Positions 46,515 to 57,901 of a stretch of 64,000 nt of DNA are shown here, one piece after another. Below the pieces are notes generated by a model that was not told the DNA's origin, did no database searches, and saw only the letters and a list, made by a program, of their open reading frames with translations. Both the position numbers and the translations under genes were made by a program. Source of the DNA: Hofstenia miamia (Eukaryota; Xenacoelomorpha; Acoela); NCBI GenBank assembly GCA_004352715.1, contig SCFE01000001.1, positions 6,005,957 through 6,069,956 of the forward strand, written 5' to 3'. Positions within the stretch are counted from its first letter, which is position 1, and each line of letters opens with the position of its first letter.

Positions 46515-46988
46515 TTGACAAATATGTTCTGGCCAATTAAAACATTAACAACCTATTGCATAGTTGGTCATTATTCAAAAATTGAAAATTTTGTTGCAAC
46601 CTTGAACTCTTCAGTTGTTAAAAATGGGACCAGAAGAAACCAGTTTTTTGGTCTTGGCATTCCACCTAACCAAGTTATAACCCAATGGGGGACATAGCTT
46701 GATGCTGTAATCAAATAGCATGGTACAAACTTTATGAATGTCAAAGAGATTGTCAGAAACTTTGAAAATGATGGGCTAATTGTTTCTAATGCAAAACAGA
46801 CCTTTAAAATCAGCAAAAATTCCTATTTTATTATTTCTCAATGTTATTCTGAGTTATTGAGTTTACTCAAACACGTTGAGGGAGCCAATTTTGATATTAA
46901 ATCCGCATATGAGGAGTCTATTGGATCTACTTCAGGAATACCCATGTTGCCTTTTGGAGTATCTGAGGACATGATTAACCTTCAATGA
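46515..46988 (+). pseudogene. hAT-family transposase fragment
   Basis: Two consecutive ORFs broken by stops read KNGTRRNQFFGLGIPPNQVI, TQWGT-stop-LDAVIK, then NFMNVKEIVRNFENDGLIVS and NAKQTFKISKNS. This follows the widespread hAT transposase pattern P(P)xPVxTRWGTWLxAxxYY...F..VKxIVxxF. The stop after TQWGT falls where Trp is usual (TAG for TGG). No termini found. The next ORF (47001-47228) is not recognised and may or may not belong. Confidence 0.55.
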
Positions 46989-47286
46989 TATTTCCTAAAT
47001 TTGCAACTTGAGAAAGGAGGGGATATCTCCTTCATTATACAGCAAACTACAACTTTGCCAATGTATTTCATGCTATGTGGAAAGAAGCTTTTCACAATTC
47101 AACAAGTTACTACAGAAAAACAGAAACTTTGCCATGTAATATTGAAAAATACTTTAAATGCTACTTCAATGTTGCCAATTCTGAGGTTCAATAAAATGAT
47201 GAAAAAACTCGATTTTTTAATAGGTTAATGTAAAATTAACATGAAGAAAGGTTAGATTAATTTTCCAATTTTAATAGATTAATTTG

Positions 47287-48390
47287 TGGTTGCCCTAGTT
47301 ATTACGAAATTAGCACCTGTTGGCAAAAGCATTTGACAAAATTTAATACACAAAAACCCTAACAAATTAGTAGTCATGTTGTGGAAAAGAGCAGACAAAA
47401 TTCATGTGAAAAAACCAGAATTTATTAGAAAACAGGTGCATGTTATTTGTTTGCAAATTTCATTAATTAAATTAATTGATTGATTTATTTTTGTATTATA
47501 CAGGTTTGATTGTTAATGCAAAAAGGATGTGAAACATTGAGGCACATGAGTAGTTCTCAGGTACCTCAAAATCAATTATCAGGCTTTGAATTAGGATGCA
47601 TATTTCCATCCAATTTTTCATTTGGTGGATGTCCAGTTTATGAAGGTGTGCCTGTAGGTTAAGTCTACAATTAGGAGTTTTTACCACTTAGCTTTCCAAT
47701 TGATCCATTCACATTTTTAATAAAAAAAACAAAATAGCTGGATAGCTATTATGTTATAATCTTATTTTATATCCAAATTGTTAGGGAAAAATGAACATTA
47801 TTATACATATGAAGTGTCTACAAACACCCTATATCTTCATTACATTACATGTTAATTATTATATTAATTAAATGTGGACCTTTTGACATCTTCATTCTGC
47901 TATCCACATTGATTGTTTGCATGTGTATGGGAACATGAAGTTATTTTTCTTAAGGTTTATTAAAATGAAGACAAGATAATAAGCTAATTCACTCAGGTTG
48001 TAATATTTTCTTTATTATAAATCATAACAAGAACAATTATTGTACAAAAGTGTTAGAAGGTAACAACAATGGGAAATATTGGACTACATTACATAAACCA
48101 CAGTCACGGAGAGAAGTCTATGAGTCACAGCCATTTGTGTAGTAGCTGGTGATCTCCAAAAAATGTTGATAAATTCTTGATTACATAGTTCAGCTTTGGG
48201 TTTTGACCCTGCTATTACTTTACAGTTTACATCTCAGTTGAAAGGTATTAATAGATTAAATAAAGATTACTAATAAATCAGAAAGCAGAATAAATTCTTG
48301 AGTCCCATCTGCTTATGAGAGATAATTGTGACTGGAGAAAGTAAAAGTATAGCTAATTTAAGTCTATCTCAGCATGATGTAGATTCTACA
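47287..48390 (+). mobile_element. LTR L3, 5' LTR of a degraded Ty3/gypsy-like element
   Basis: The right end GTAGATTCTACA (48379-48390) matches the other LTRs. Internal words (CCACATTGATTGTTTGCATG, GATAATAAGCTAA) align with L1. The left end is uncertain; TGTGGTTGCC at 47287 is my best guess. Directly after it comes TAGTGACAGTGACAGGACGC, which fits a primer-binding site (usually starting TGG), so this is a 5' LTR. Confidence 0.5.
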
Positions 48391-50222
48391 TAGTGACAGT
48401 GACAGGACGCCTGATACATGCAACCAAGAATTTAAAAGAATGATTTTAAGTAAAGATAGTTGTTTATTCTTGAAAATTATTTTTTAAGATTAAAATGGTA
48501 AAACAAAGCAGAGATTTACAAACTGGGAAGTGATGAGGTCAGTCTTTGAAAAGTGATGCTTCCAAAGTTTTTGGAAGAATTGATAATTATTCACCCCCAT
48601 TTAGAGAGTAGATTCAAATATTCAAAATGATCATTAAAGGAAAAATAAGGCAAGGAGTAGTAGCAGTAGCAGCAAGATTTCCATTGTATTTGACTGAAGC
48701 AGCATACCAACATTATTTAGTTATTTGTTCTGAAATCAAAACAGACTACATGAAATTAATAGGAGAATATCAAGCATATTACAGTGATGAAAGTTTTAAA
48801 AGTCAGTACCATAATGATATTGAATAATTTGAAAATTAACAAATGCAATGATATCAGAAATTACATGTGGCAAGTTGAAAGGATGTTGAGACTAAGCTCA
48901 AAAGAGAAGCAATAGTTGAAATATGATTTATTTTTGCATATCTGTAAAGGATTGCCTGAAACTATTCAACACAAATTCAAAATAAAATGCAATGCAGAAG
49001 ATCAGCTAGACAGAATGATATGCAAAGGATTAGCAATACAAATCAAATTAGAAAATAATGCAAGACTCAGCAAGAAAGTTATATTTTATAAACCAAGCAC
49101 AATCACCCAGCTGATTCAAACAAAAAAAATTGAAAACAAATCATACAATAAAATTAGAGAAAAGGACTAGTTTATTAAGATAAATCTTAAAGATGGAATG
49201 ATAAAAAAGCTATGAGATATTTAAAATGCAATTTATGTGGAAATAAATGGCATTTGAAGAAAGATTGAAAGAGACAAATAAATTTAATAGAGGATTGAGA
49301 AGCATACTATGAAGATGAGCATCTAGGAGAGAAAGAAGAATATAGTACAGCAGACAAAGATGAAATAAAAAATTTATGCTAGAGGGAGTCCTGCCTCAGA
49401 CAAAACAAGCACCAATGCTAATATGGACTAATCTGATAATTGGTAAAACAATAACAGTAGTGATAAACAGCATAATGGTAAAGGCAACAATAGATACAGG
49501 AGCAGTGATATTGTTAATAGGCTGTAGTAGAGAAACCTTAAAAATGCAAGCAATGGGTTGATAAATGCCTCTGGTGATTACATCAACACAAAGGAAAATT
49601 GGAAAGTGTAAAAATTTTGTTAACTTTTACTACCTTTGAACAGAGCTTCATGGTTATTGATACAGAGAGAAATTCCTTGCCATATAAAATGATGTGATTT
49701 ATCAATTATTATTGAACATTTGTACCAAACCTTGCATGAAAAACACACCTAATGACACATCTACTAAAGAAAGCAGTGCAATTTGAATGGACATTGAAAG
49801 AGCATGACAAATTGGAAGAACAATAGAATTAGCTAAGTTACCATCATTAAACACACCAGGGTATGACAAAGATTTTATATTGAGATTACCAATAAACAAA
49901 AAAGAGAGAGAAGATAATGGCACAAAGCCCACATGAGATTGTGTTTTGTCTAATTTCTACAAAAGTAATGGAAAAATTGGATTTTGCAGAATGTTCACAT
50001 TATCACCTCACCTGATAAAAATAAAAAATTATGAATCCATTTGAATAATTTTACTCCTTACTAGTGGGGCCTAAAATACTTTCAGAATAATGAGCCCTAT
50101 CAAAATAATCAAAAAGCTAGGTATCTGCCACTCTGATCTCAACATTTTTACAGATACATTAAAAAAGCACATGTAGTGTACAGTCTGTACAAGTAGAGTT
50201 ATATACATATTCTTTTAAAAGG
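48391..50222 (+). pseudogene. degraded gag-pol of a Ty3/gypsy-like retrotransposon
   Basis: After the primer-binding-like site, gag is in pieces: 48627-48827 (WIQIF-type start, then FPLYLTEAAYQHYL) and 48916-49170 (FLHICKGLPETIQHKF). At 49227-49268 a CCHC zinc knuckle reads CNLCGNKWHLKKD, with the last Cys codon replaced by TGA. The ORF at 49376-49561 has the aspartic protease motif (TIDTGAVILLIG). At about 49760-49890, in shifting frames, come KKAVQFEWTLK and LNTPGYDKDFILRL, as at the RT/RNase H junction of Ty3 elements. Only about 260 bp separate protease and RNase H, so the RT is deleted. It is not functional. Confidence 0.6.
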
Positions 50223-52404
50223 TGTAGCAATTTTCTTTATTTAATGCATTTTACCAGTTGTACAATTCCAATTAAGCCAGATCTCCACTCTAGTAGGTTA
50301 AGGTTTTACTAACAATTACTTAGATAGATTGGAAGCAAGATGTTAACAAGCTCAAAGCCCAACACCAAGCACTGCAACTCAAAGAGGAATGGTAAAGGAT
50401 TCCCAGTTACTGTGGAAGTGATTGTGTGCTGTGATTCCTTAGCAATTTAGTGTATTGATTGTTCTTGTTATAACTGATAATTGCAATAAATGAAAGTTCA
50501 CAGCTGGTATGCATTAGCTTATTATAGTGCTTACATATATATATAGTGTAGAATCTTGCCAACCCATAATTCACTGCAATTTAGAAGTTACTTGTTAAGT
50601 TACATTTGTATATGCGATATGTCAGGTGTGACAGATCTAACTCAGTGTCCCAACTCATTAACTAAATTAATATAGAATCAGCATTCCTGAGTGCCTTAAC
50701 AAGCAATGCTTTGTTAAGATCAAGAGCAGTGGATGGTAATAGGTCAAAACCCATTGCCAAGCAATGCATGAGAGAAGATATCTTTTGGTAACAACTCCAG
50801 ACTACTTGGATATGACAGTGGAAACCAATGGTTCTCTCAGTATAATAATAAAAAAATATATCATACAAACATGCATGTAGCAGTAGTAAGCATTCCTAAT
50901 CTATACAATGTTGTACTAAAACTAAGAATAATAATCTTTGTGTCATGAACATTAGGAAAGCTATAATGAATAGAAATCCCTATACCTAGTCTAACTTAAA
51001 AGCACATCAATGAGTCTCAGCTCCCAGCTGCACCACACTTTTGAAAGGCTATAGTGTACAGGCTGCTCCAGAATTCCATTAATTGTATTTGGGGAACACA
51101 GTAGGATTACTCTAGTGCTTGAATGTTTAGCTTTCCATTTAAATATTAAATAACCTGACAAAATAATGATGTGAATCCAGGAAAATTCCTTCATCACAAA
51201 TAAAATCAATCACTGCATATTTATATCTAATAGTTGTAAACAATCAAATACTCAGCTAGTACCTGTTAATAGACATTGTTGACAGTTTAACAGCTTCCCT
51301 GTTTTTCTTTGTCTACTGCTAATTACACACATCAGCATTAATTAGTGTGGGTGATTTTGTTCTTTAATTTTTGTCAAATACTGCTGAGCAAATTAATATC
51401 AAATACTGCATTTATAATTTTGTGCACATAATCAATTCATAATAACCATGTGTTTTACAATTAATTATTATTGCAATTAAGTCTTAAATGTTCCCATTCT
51501 TTTTCTCATCATGACCACACATGGATTATGCCACAATAGCCCTACATGTAGAGATAGATAACTAAACCCTTAGTACATGTGAACAATCAATATGATTGGC
51601 AAAATATGAAAGTTTGACAGTCCTAATCAAGGGTAACATATAACACTGTCTAAAATAGTAATTACAACAAACATGTGATACAAACAGGGCTCATAGGCAC
51701 CTTGTATGTGTAATAAAGTTTATCATAATACCTTAGCAATTTCAATCTAGAAAGGGTTAGCCTAACAGTAGCTGTGCAACTATTTGATGACATGTTTTAT
51801 TATAGAAAATGAATTGATTGGAAAGCTACAACAAATAAAATACCCTACACCTAAACCTAACCTAAGAGCACAATTAGAAGTCTTGGCTACCAGCTGCACC
51901 ACATTTTGAATTTCTGAGTATGTGTCTGCTCTGAGAATCTCTTTAATCAAGTCTGGGGACCACTGACAGACTACTCATGCACTCAGATGTTTAACTTTCC
52001 ATTGTCATATATAATCAAACCTGACAACACAATAAAAGAAATCAAATGAAGTAACTTCATCACCAAATAAATCCATTTCACACTATTTATAATCATATTG
52101 CATAAACAATTAAACAATCAGCATGTGCCAATTCATAGATTCAAATTTGTTTACAATTCATTAATTTGTTCATTGTCTGCTTTTGATTACACAACATCAT
52201 CTAATTAGCTATTGCAGTTTCATTTTTTTGATTTTTTCCAAACCATTTTGCTGATAAATGTAATATGAAAAACTGCACAAATTGTTTTTTTTTAAATTAA
52301 AAAGATAATAATTGTGTTTTGTACAAAAGTATAATTAAGATAATTATTGATAGTCTTAGTTATTTCTTTTTATTATCCTTTTGTCCTAACAGCATTATGC
52401 CACA
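50223..52404 (-). mobile_element. LTR L5 (minus), interrupted by LTR L4
   Basis: The right end GCATTATGCCACA (inverted TGTGGCATAATGC) marks the LTR start at 52404. The left end is less sure (TGTAGCAATTTTC at 50223). On the left of L4 the words TTTAGTGTATTGATTGTTCT and AGCTTATTATAG, and on the right CCCTACATGTAGAGATAGAT, are contiguous in the uninterrupted L1 and L2. Removing L4 plus one ATAG leaves about 1.19 kb, in line with L1. Confidence 0.65.
50547..51535 (-). mobile_element. solo LTR L4 (989 bp) inserted into L5
   Basis: Starts TGTAGAATCTTGCCAACC and ends ATGGATTATGCCACA (inverted TGTGGCATAATCCAT). ATAG is present on both sides (50543-50546 and 51536-51539), a 4-bp target duplication within L5. 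It is therefore younger than L5. Confidence 0.8.
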
Positions 52405-53665
52405 GTATGGAGCTACATTGGAAACTAAGTTTAATTATTTCTCCATCACTTTTGGTCCACAATGTATATGATTATTGTTTAAGAGGTGTAGGCTCCACAA
52501 AAACATTTAACAACATGGTAGAAAAATGCGATTTATTGATGAAAAATCAAACACTGTTTCATATCTAGGGATATGACTATCCCCAGTGCTCTTATAACAA
52601 AATTATAGAAATGCAGTGTAAAGCCTAAAGGCTCAATAAAGTAACAAATATTACAGTTGTTGAACAGGTGATGAAAACACCAGAACAGTTTTTTAGAGAG
52701 AAAGAATTGTTAGCATCTATTGCAGTAGAGATATCTCCAAAAACTCACAAAGTACTAGAGCTAGCAAACATGGAGAAATATTTGGAATAAAAGAAAAGGG
52801 GCTAACAAAAAAAAGAATTCTAACAATAGAGCAAAGCTCAGAGGAAAGCAAATTAAGGGAAGTAACAGTGAATGAGAGGAAATATGATGAGATGTCTGAT
52901 AAAAAAGTGACAGGCTTAATGGAAATTTTCTTTACAGAAATACTAACTAGAAAGGAACTTATTGTCATCCAAATGCTAGGAACACAGTTAGCACTGGAAG
53001 TTAAATGCATGATGGCTAAATTCTTATTAGTAGAAAAGAAGCAGAGACATTAAAAAATTGTGGACTAGGTAATAAATTTTGGAATTCCATCAATTGAGGT
53101 TTCATAAATTATCCAGCAACATTAGAATATAAAGTTCCTTTTGAAGAAATACAGCCAAACATAAGAAGAAAAAAATTGTTGTGTATGCCACTTTCTAGTT
53201 TGAGATTACCACTAATTCTACTGGCATGGTGAGTGAAAAAGAAGAAAATCATATCAGTTACCATAACAGTAGGAAAGAATTTTGTTAATAGTGCTGCAGC
53301 ATCAACAGCCAAATTTTATAGGAAAATAGTACAAGATTGCACATAAATAACTAATCAATGGTGAAAATGTTGAAAGAGCCTTTATTAATGGAAAAATAAC
53401 ACTAGCAAACTTCTACAGGAAGTGAGAACATATTAGCATGCAATTAAACAAATTAAAGAAAGCAATTGCTACATTAAGCCCTCAGATACATATTTTGTTT
53501 GCTGGTGCTGGCGAATTAGCATAGATTGCTAACATTGAAATCATCACAAAATATTATGATGCCACTAAGCGAGTTTAGGTAATAACAATGATAAAGGCAG
53601 ACATTGCAGATCAAATAATGCATTATGTGTCTCTATTTTTGACAAGGTAACTCAATCAAACTCAC
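52405..53665. other. degenerate coding-like stretch, unassigned
   Basis: Short plus-strand frames (about 52650-52780: VVEQVMKTPEQFFREKELLA; 52868-53053; about 53125-53340: SVTITVGKNFVNSAAASTAK) suggest an old retroelement or other mobile ORF, heavily broken. None is recognised. The sequence appears to resume after the Harbinger element at 57015. Confidence 0.3.
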
Positions 53666-54096
53666 TGAAGTTGCATTCAGACAAGAACCTTTTGATGCAC
53701 ATCTTTTGATGTAAGTGTGTTCAGATGAGCATCTTTTTGATGTGTGCTTTTTTGATGCATCAATCAAAATTTGGGAGCGTTCAGACGAGCATCTTTTTGA
53801 TATATGCTAATTTGAATGATGTGTGTTCAGACAAGCATCTTTTTGATGCATGGCCTCTTGTTTATTCAGCAATTAAGTTTAACAGGAATTGTGTTTTTTT
53901 ATAACTGGGAATATTATAATCAACACGTCAATTACTGATTCAAAACATTAAAATTAAAAATGAATTTGATTGGATGTTTAATTCTATATATATTGTTTGC
54001 ATTATTATTAAAATATGGAAATGGAAAACAGACTGAATGCACTTAAACTCTGTATAATAAGAAAAACAAATTCTAAGCTTTGGCAAATAATTCAGC

Positions 54097-55612
54097 ATGT
54101 TAAACTCAAAAGCCGAAAAGGAGATGCTGGGAAGACGATTTCTTCTGCACCACAACCTTGGGGCAACACACTTGCTTTCAGAGTTAAAAATTGAGGATAC
54201 TCTTTTATATGATAATTTTCTAAGAACAGATGCACCAACGCTTGAATTATTCATTCAAAGGGTGGGTCCATATATCAATATGCAAACAACAGTAATGTGT
54301 ATGCCCATCAGAATCGAGACACAGCCAGCACTATTCATTAGGTTCATTGCAACAGGTAGAATTACTTGATATTTTCGATTAATTGATTCAAATTTTGGTT
54401 GAATCCTATATAAGTTTGGCATATACTTTTCGTATGGGTAAATCTACAGTTTCCTCAATTATCAATGCTGTTTCTAATGCACTTCAGACAACACATTCAT
54501 ATACAATACAAGTAAGTAATACATTAATACATACTTGTGAAATCCTTAATAAAAACTGAAACTTAAAATCGTATTATAAAACTGTTTAATGGATATATAT
54601 TTCTAAAGGTTAATAAACAAAATTTTACTAAAAGTTGGTTTGAGATGTGTAAAATGGAATAGATTCGGGTGGAAATTCCGCATTCATTTTTATTTGAAGA
54701 ATTGAAATTTTTGTTTGTGCAAATTGGCGATGGTCAAGACGCCTGAGCATTAGAATCAAGCTTTTTGCAAAGCTCGATGCTTCATAGTCTTCATCCTTTT
54801 GTTCCAATATTGAGAAACTTCTTTCCAAAAACTCATCATGGCTTAATTTTCGTTTTTTTTCTTACTATGCCTGGACTGGGTGTTTCTGGTGCAAATTCAG
54901 AATCACTGCTATCCTAAATATTGTTCATATAAATAATTGTAAATTATAACATTATTTAATGCCATTGTTGATTTGAAAATTTAATTATGCACTTAGATTC
55001 CTCATTTAGAAGAAGACTGGCTAAAGATTGTGCATGATTTTTACCAATTATGGAATTTTAGGCTGCATAGATGGCAAGCATGTAAACTTAAACACGCCTC
55101 CAAAAACTGTTTCAAGATTTTATATTTAAAAGGTTATTTCAGCATCATAATGATGGCAGTTGCTAATGCGCATTATCAATTTATTTATGTGAGTGTTGGC
55201 AACATTGGAAGAATTAATGATGGCAGTGTCTCATTGCAGAGACTACACTGAAAAAGACTATTGATTTAGGAAAATTGGCGATCCCTTTATCAAACTCTTT
55301 ACCAATTATGGAGAAACCAATGCCCGTATTTTTCCTTGGTGAAGCAACATTTCCAATGTCTACCTCTTTAATTAAGCCATATACAGGGAACTCACTTAAT
55401 GTTAATCAACAAAATTTTAACTATAGATTAAGCAGGCAAGGCACTGTGTTGAAAACGCATTTGGTATTATGTGTGGGAAGATCAGAATTTTACTAAATCC
55501 AATAAACTTATCATCTGACAATGTTGAGAAAATGGTCTTATCCATAGATTATTTACATAATTTTTTAATGAATGAGAAAAAGTCCAGAAAATATACAGTG
55601 ACATTGAATTGA
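54097..55612 (+). pseudogene. Harbinger transposase, frame-broken
   Basis: Exon 1 (54097-about 54356) reads LLSELKIEDTLLYDNFLRTD then LFIRFIATG, the Harbinger N-terminal domain. A second piece (about 54400-54511) reads SLAYTFRMGKSTVSSIINAV and ends at the donor GTAAGT. The last exon starts after CACTTAG at 54997 (IPHLEEDWLKIVHDFYQLWN). A one-base shift puts the first catalytic Asp motif (GCIDGKHVN, about 55064-55090) out of frame. Frame is regained at KGYFSIIMMAVANAHYQFIY and NDGS (second Asp region). PVFFLGEATFP, FNYRLSR and DYLHNFLM then follow in changed frames to the TGA at 55612. In the GDEAFP-like segment one residue is missing. The acceptor of piece two lacks AG. It would have cut and joined the element's ends. 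Confidence 0.8.
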
Positions 55613-56253
55613 TGGACATTAACAATTTATCAACATTGGCCGCCTAAGGAAGCCACAACTATTCGAATTCTGCTCGCGACATTAGAGAAACTTTAAATAA
55701 CTTTGTTAATCATGTTGATGTATTACCTTGGCAACAATAAAATCTTTCCAATTTTTTAATAAGTTTATATTTTACATAGAAAATGTATTTCACATTCCGT
55801 AATATAATAGTTTTTGAAATTTACCATGGTTGATATTGCAGGGCGTGAAGTGATTGATTCATTAAGAAACTTCAAATCTTGATAGTACACTCAACGGAAC
55901 ATATATGCATTTTCAGATCCACTTCCAGATGCAACGTATTTTTTTCTTTGCCCAGTTCTCGTCTGTAGTATTATCTGATGCTATGCCATCTCTTTGTCAC
56001 TTCAATTTTTAAATTTAGAAAATAAAATGCAGAGAAAAGAATTCAGCAAAACAGTACAATAGTTAGTATTTTTTAAAAATTGCTTAAGTTAATTACCTAG
56101 TCGTTTTAGAGATTGCACTATGCTTTTAAATGCATTTGCTCTTAACGTTTTATCATGGTACGACCCTGCATTTGAATTCCAAATACATTCTTTCTCTTCA
56201 ACAAGCTGAATCAGTTGTTGAATTTCACGGTGGTTCCAATTTATGCTACTCAT
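54628..56253 (-). pseudogene. Harbinger-encoded MADF-BESS protein, frame-broken
   Basis: Exon 1 (56253-56097) reads INWNHREIQQLIQLVEEKEC and IWNSNAGSYHDKTLRANAFK, a MADF domain start. A 97-bp GT-AG intron joins in phase to exon 2 (55999-55825), VTKRWHSIR-stop-YYRRELGKE, the second half of MADF with one stop, then a frameshift and a donor GTAAAT. Exon 3 (54913-54628), after ATATTTAG, reads DSSDSEFAPETPSPGIVRKK and, after a shift, ends in a BESS motif (AKSLILMLRRLDHRQFAQTK). The protein is the accessory DNA-binding partner of the transposase. Exon 3 sits inside an intron of the transposase, and the last transposase exon sits inside intron 2 of this gene. Confidence 0.75.
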
Positions 56254-57014
56254 TATTTCACAATAAAATTATAAATTTAATGTGTAATACTAACGCAATT
56301 TCACTGGTTTATAATTTTCGCAGTATCTCTATTGATTCATGTTTTCTAATTACCCTGGATTGTTACTATAAATTACACAGCTATGCAATTACCATTTTGA
56401 TGATATATTGTAAATCATGGCTAAATTTTTTATTTAAAAAATGTTAATTTATTTAATATTGCCAACAAGACCAAGTAGTTAATTACTGATAGTTCAAAAA
56501 AAACGAAATTACTTGTTTCATGTAATTATACAACTGATTAATATAATTAAATTTCAATACAAGTACGAATTTTAGTTCTACACGCATGTAAAATATATTG
56601 ATAATTCAGTTGCATAATTTGTGGAAAATCAATATTGCTTCATTGAAAGGAATGACTGTTTTTTGTTAAAAAAATTTGGAACATTTAAAATTCAGTATCG
56701 TCGGGGTTCATTTTGAAGTTAAAATTGTTGAGCTTCAAAATCCTCGTATTTTAAGACTCACAGCTACTTGAGACAATCTGCCCCAAAACAAAATCGTTAA
56801 TTACTGATCGTTCAAATGAATAATGTGCGTTCAGACGAGAATCTTTTGAACTACGTCAAAAAGATGCAAGCTGTTTGTGCGTCAATTTGAACGATGTGCG
56901 TTCAGATGAGCATCTTTTTGATGTATGCTAATTTGAACGATGTGCGTTCAGACGAGCATCTTTTTGACGTATATCAAATGATATACATCAAAAGGTTCTC
57001 GTCTGAACGCACCT

Positions 57015-57690
57015 TGAGAGAGGTGTTCAGACACTTCTACCCAAATACTAAGATCACAAAAGAAGACACATACATGTGTGACATTGATGCTATGATGACA
57101 TTAGTGTTTGCATTAAAAGGATTGTGATTATATGAATGATTTGACAACATCTTTATAAGATGATACAGTTGTATAAATACATGTAGTATTAAAATGAGAG
57201 ATGGATAGAATTGTCAATTATGAAATACAAAAGATAAGAACTGACGTACAAGGAAGCAATCATGCAAATTTCCAAAATTAAAAGATACTCAAATATTTGA
57301 AGCTGGGACAAAGTGTTAACTGCAGATATGATTAAAGATGCTCAAAATTTGATTTAGGGTAACTCATAAAATTATTACAAAAAGTTTAATGTAAGAAAGG
57401 GGGGAATGTAATGTCACTCAGGGAACAATCAAGGTCTCTATATTAAATTGATTGTACTTATAAAAATGGAAAAGATTAATATTGAAATTTAGTGTCCTAA
57501 TTTAGCAATAGGGATTTGATTGTGGTAACCAGGGGAACCAGTAGAGACTAATGTAGCATAATCTCTAATAAAAAGACTCGATTTCAAAACAAAAAGGAAA
57601 AGAAAAAGAAAACACGAAACTCAAATCAGAAACTCGAATCAATTTATTAGAAATTATATTCTAATGATTTTGCCAAATTGTAAAAGCAAG
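57015..57690. other. continuation of the sequence interrupted by Harbinger; 3' UTR of the minus-strand gene
   Basis: No gene recognised to about 57640 on the plus strand (an unassigned reading FRHFYPNTKITKEDTYMCDI at 57030-57127). A purine run AAGAAAGGGGGGAA at 57393-57406 resembles a polypurine tract. AATAAA on the minus strand at 57648-57643 is the likely poly(A) signal of the gene ending at 57697. Confidence 0.45.
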
Positions 57691-57696
57691 TATCGC

Positions 57697-57855
57697 TCAT
57701 AACTCATTTGACAAAACGCGTTTGGACATTAAGCTCCTCATTGATTTTAGCTTACCAACGGGTTCACGCAGAACATATGGAGAAATTGAAGCATAGAAAT
57801 TCTGGTCAAGATTCTTAATTTTTTCGCTAGATGTCTCCCTGAATATATCAACTTT
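57697..57855 (-). CDS. terminal exon of an unrecognised spliced gene
   Basis: After a pyrimidine-rich acceptor (TTGTTGTTTTTGCCTTTAG, exon from 57855) the frame has 52 codons and a TGA at 57697-57699. It reads KVDIFRETSSEKIKNLDQNF, then YASISPYVLREPVGKLKSMR, then SLMSKRVLSNEL. AATAAA follows 49 nt after the stop. The phase (0) matches the donor of the exon at 58925-58813. Codon use is mixed and there are no stops, unlike the decayed elements around. I do not recognise the protein. It is short and basic, with no obvious membrane segment. Confidence 0.55.
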   Translation of the reverse strand, partial: KVDIFRETSSEKIKNLDQNFYASISPYVLREPVGKLKSMRSLMSKRVLSNEL

Positions 57856-57901
57856 CTAAAGGCAAAAACAACAAATTTCTAATTTATACAGTTAAAAATT
57901 C

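Larger units (their letters stand above)
53669..57014. mobile_element. PIF/Harbinger DNA transposon, 3346 bp, complete but decayed
   Basis: The left end is AGTTGCATTCAGACAAGAAC and the right end, inverted, is AGGTGCGTTCAGACGAGAAC; the match continues through CTTTTGATG. TGA flanks both sides (53666-53668 and 57015-57017), a 3-bp target duplication. Iterons GTTCAGACGAGCATCTTTTT occur three times behind each end (about 53720, 53787, 53826 and 56829, 56902, 56945), all in the same direct orientation. The element carries the two genes of the superfamily: a DDE transposase on plus and a MADF-BESS DNA-binding protein on minus. Both have stops or frameshifts, so it is non-autonomous now. Confidence 0.9.

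Noticed and set aside
54130-56447. Plus-strand ORF at 56130-56447 and minus-strand ORF at 53940-54254
   Set aside because: They are shadows of the MADF exon (minus) and of the transposase N-terminus (plus).
57564-57577. TGTAGCATAATCTC as a possible 3' LTR start
   Set aside because: Only about 13 bases match the LTR start and the following sequence does not align. It may be chance or a truncated LTR, so it is not annotated.
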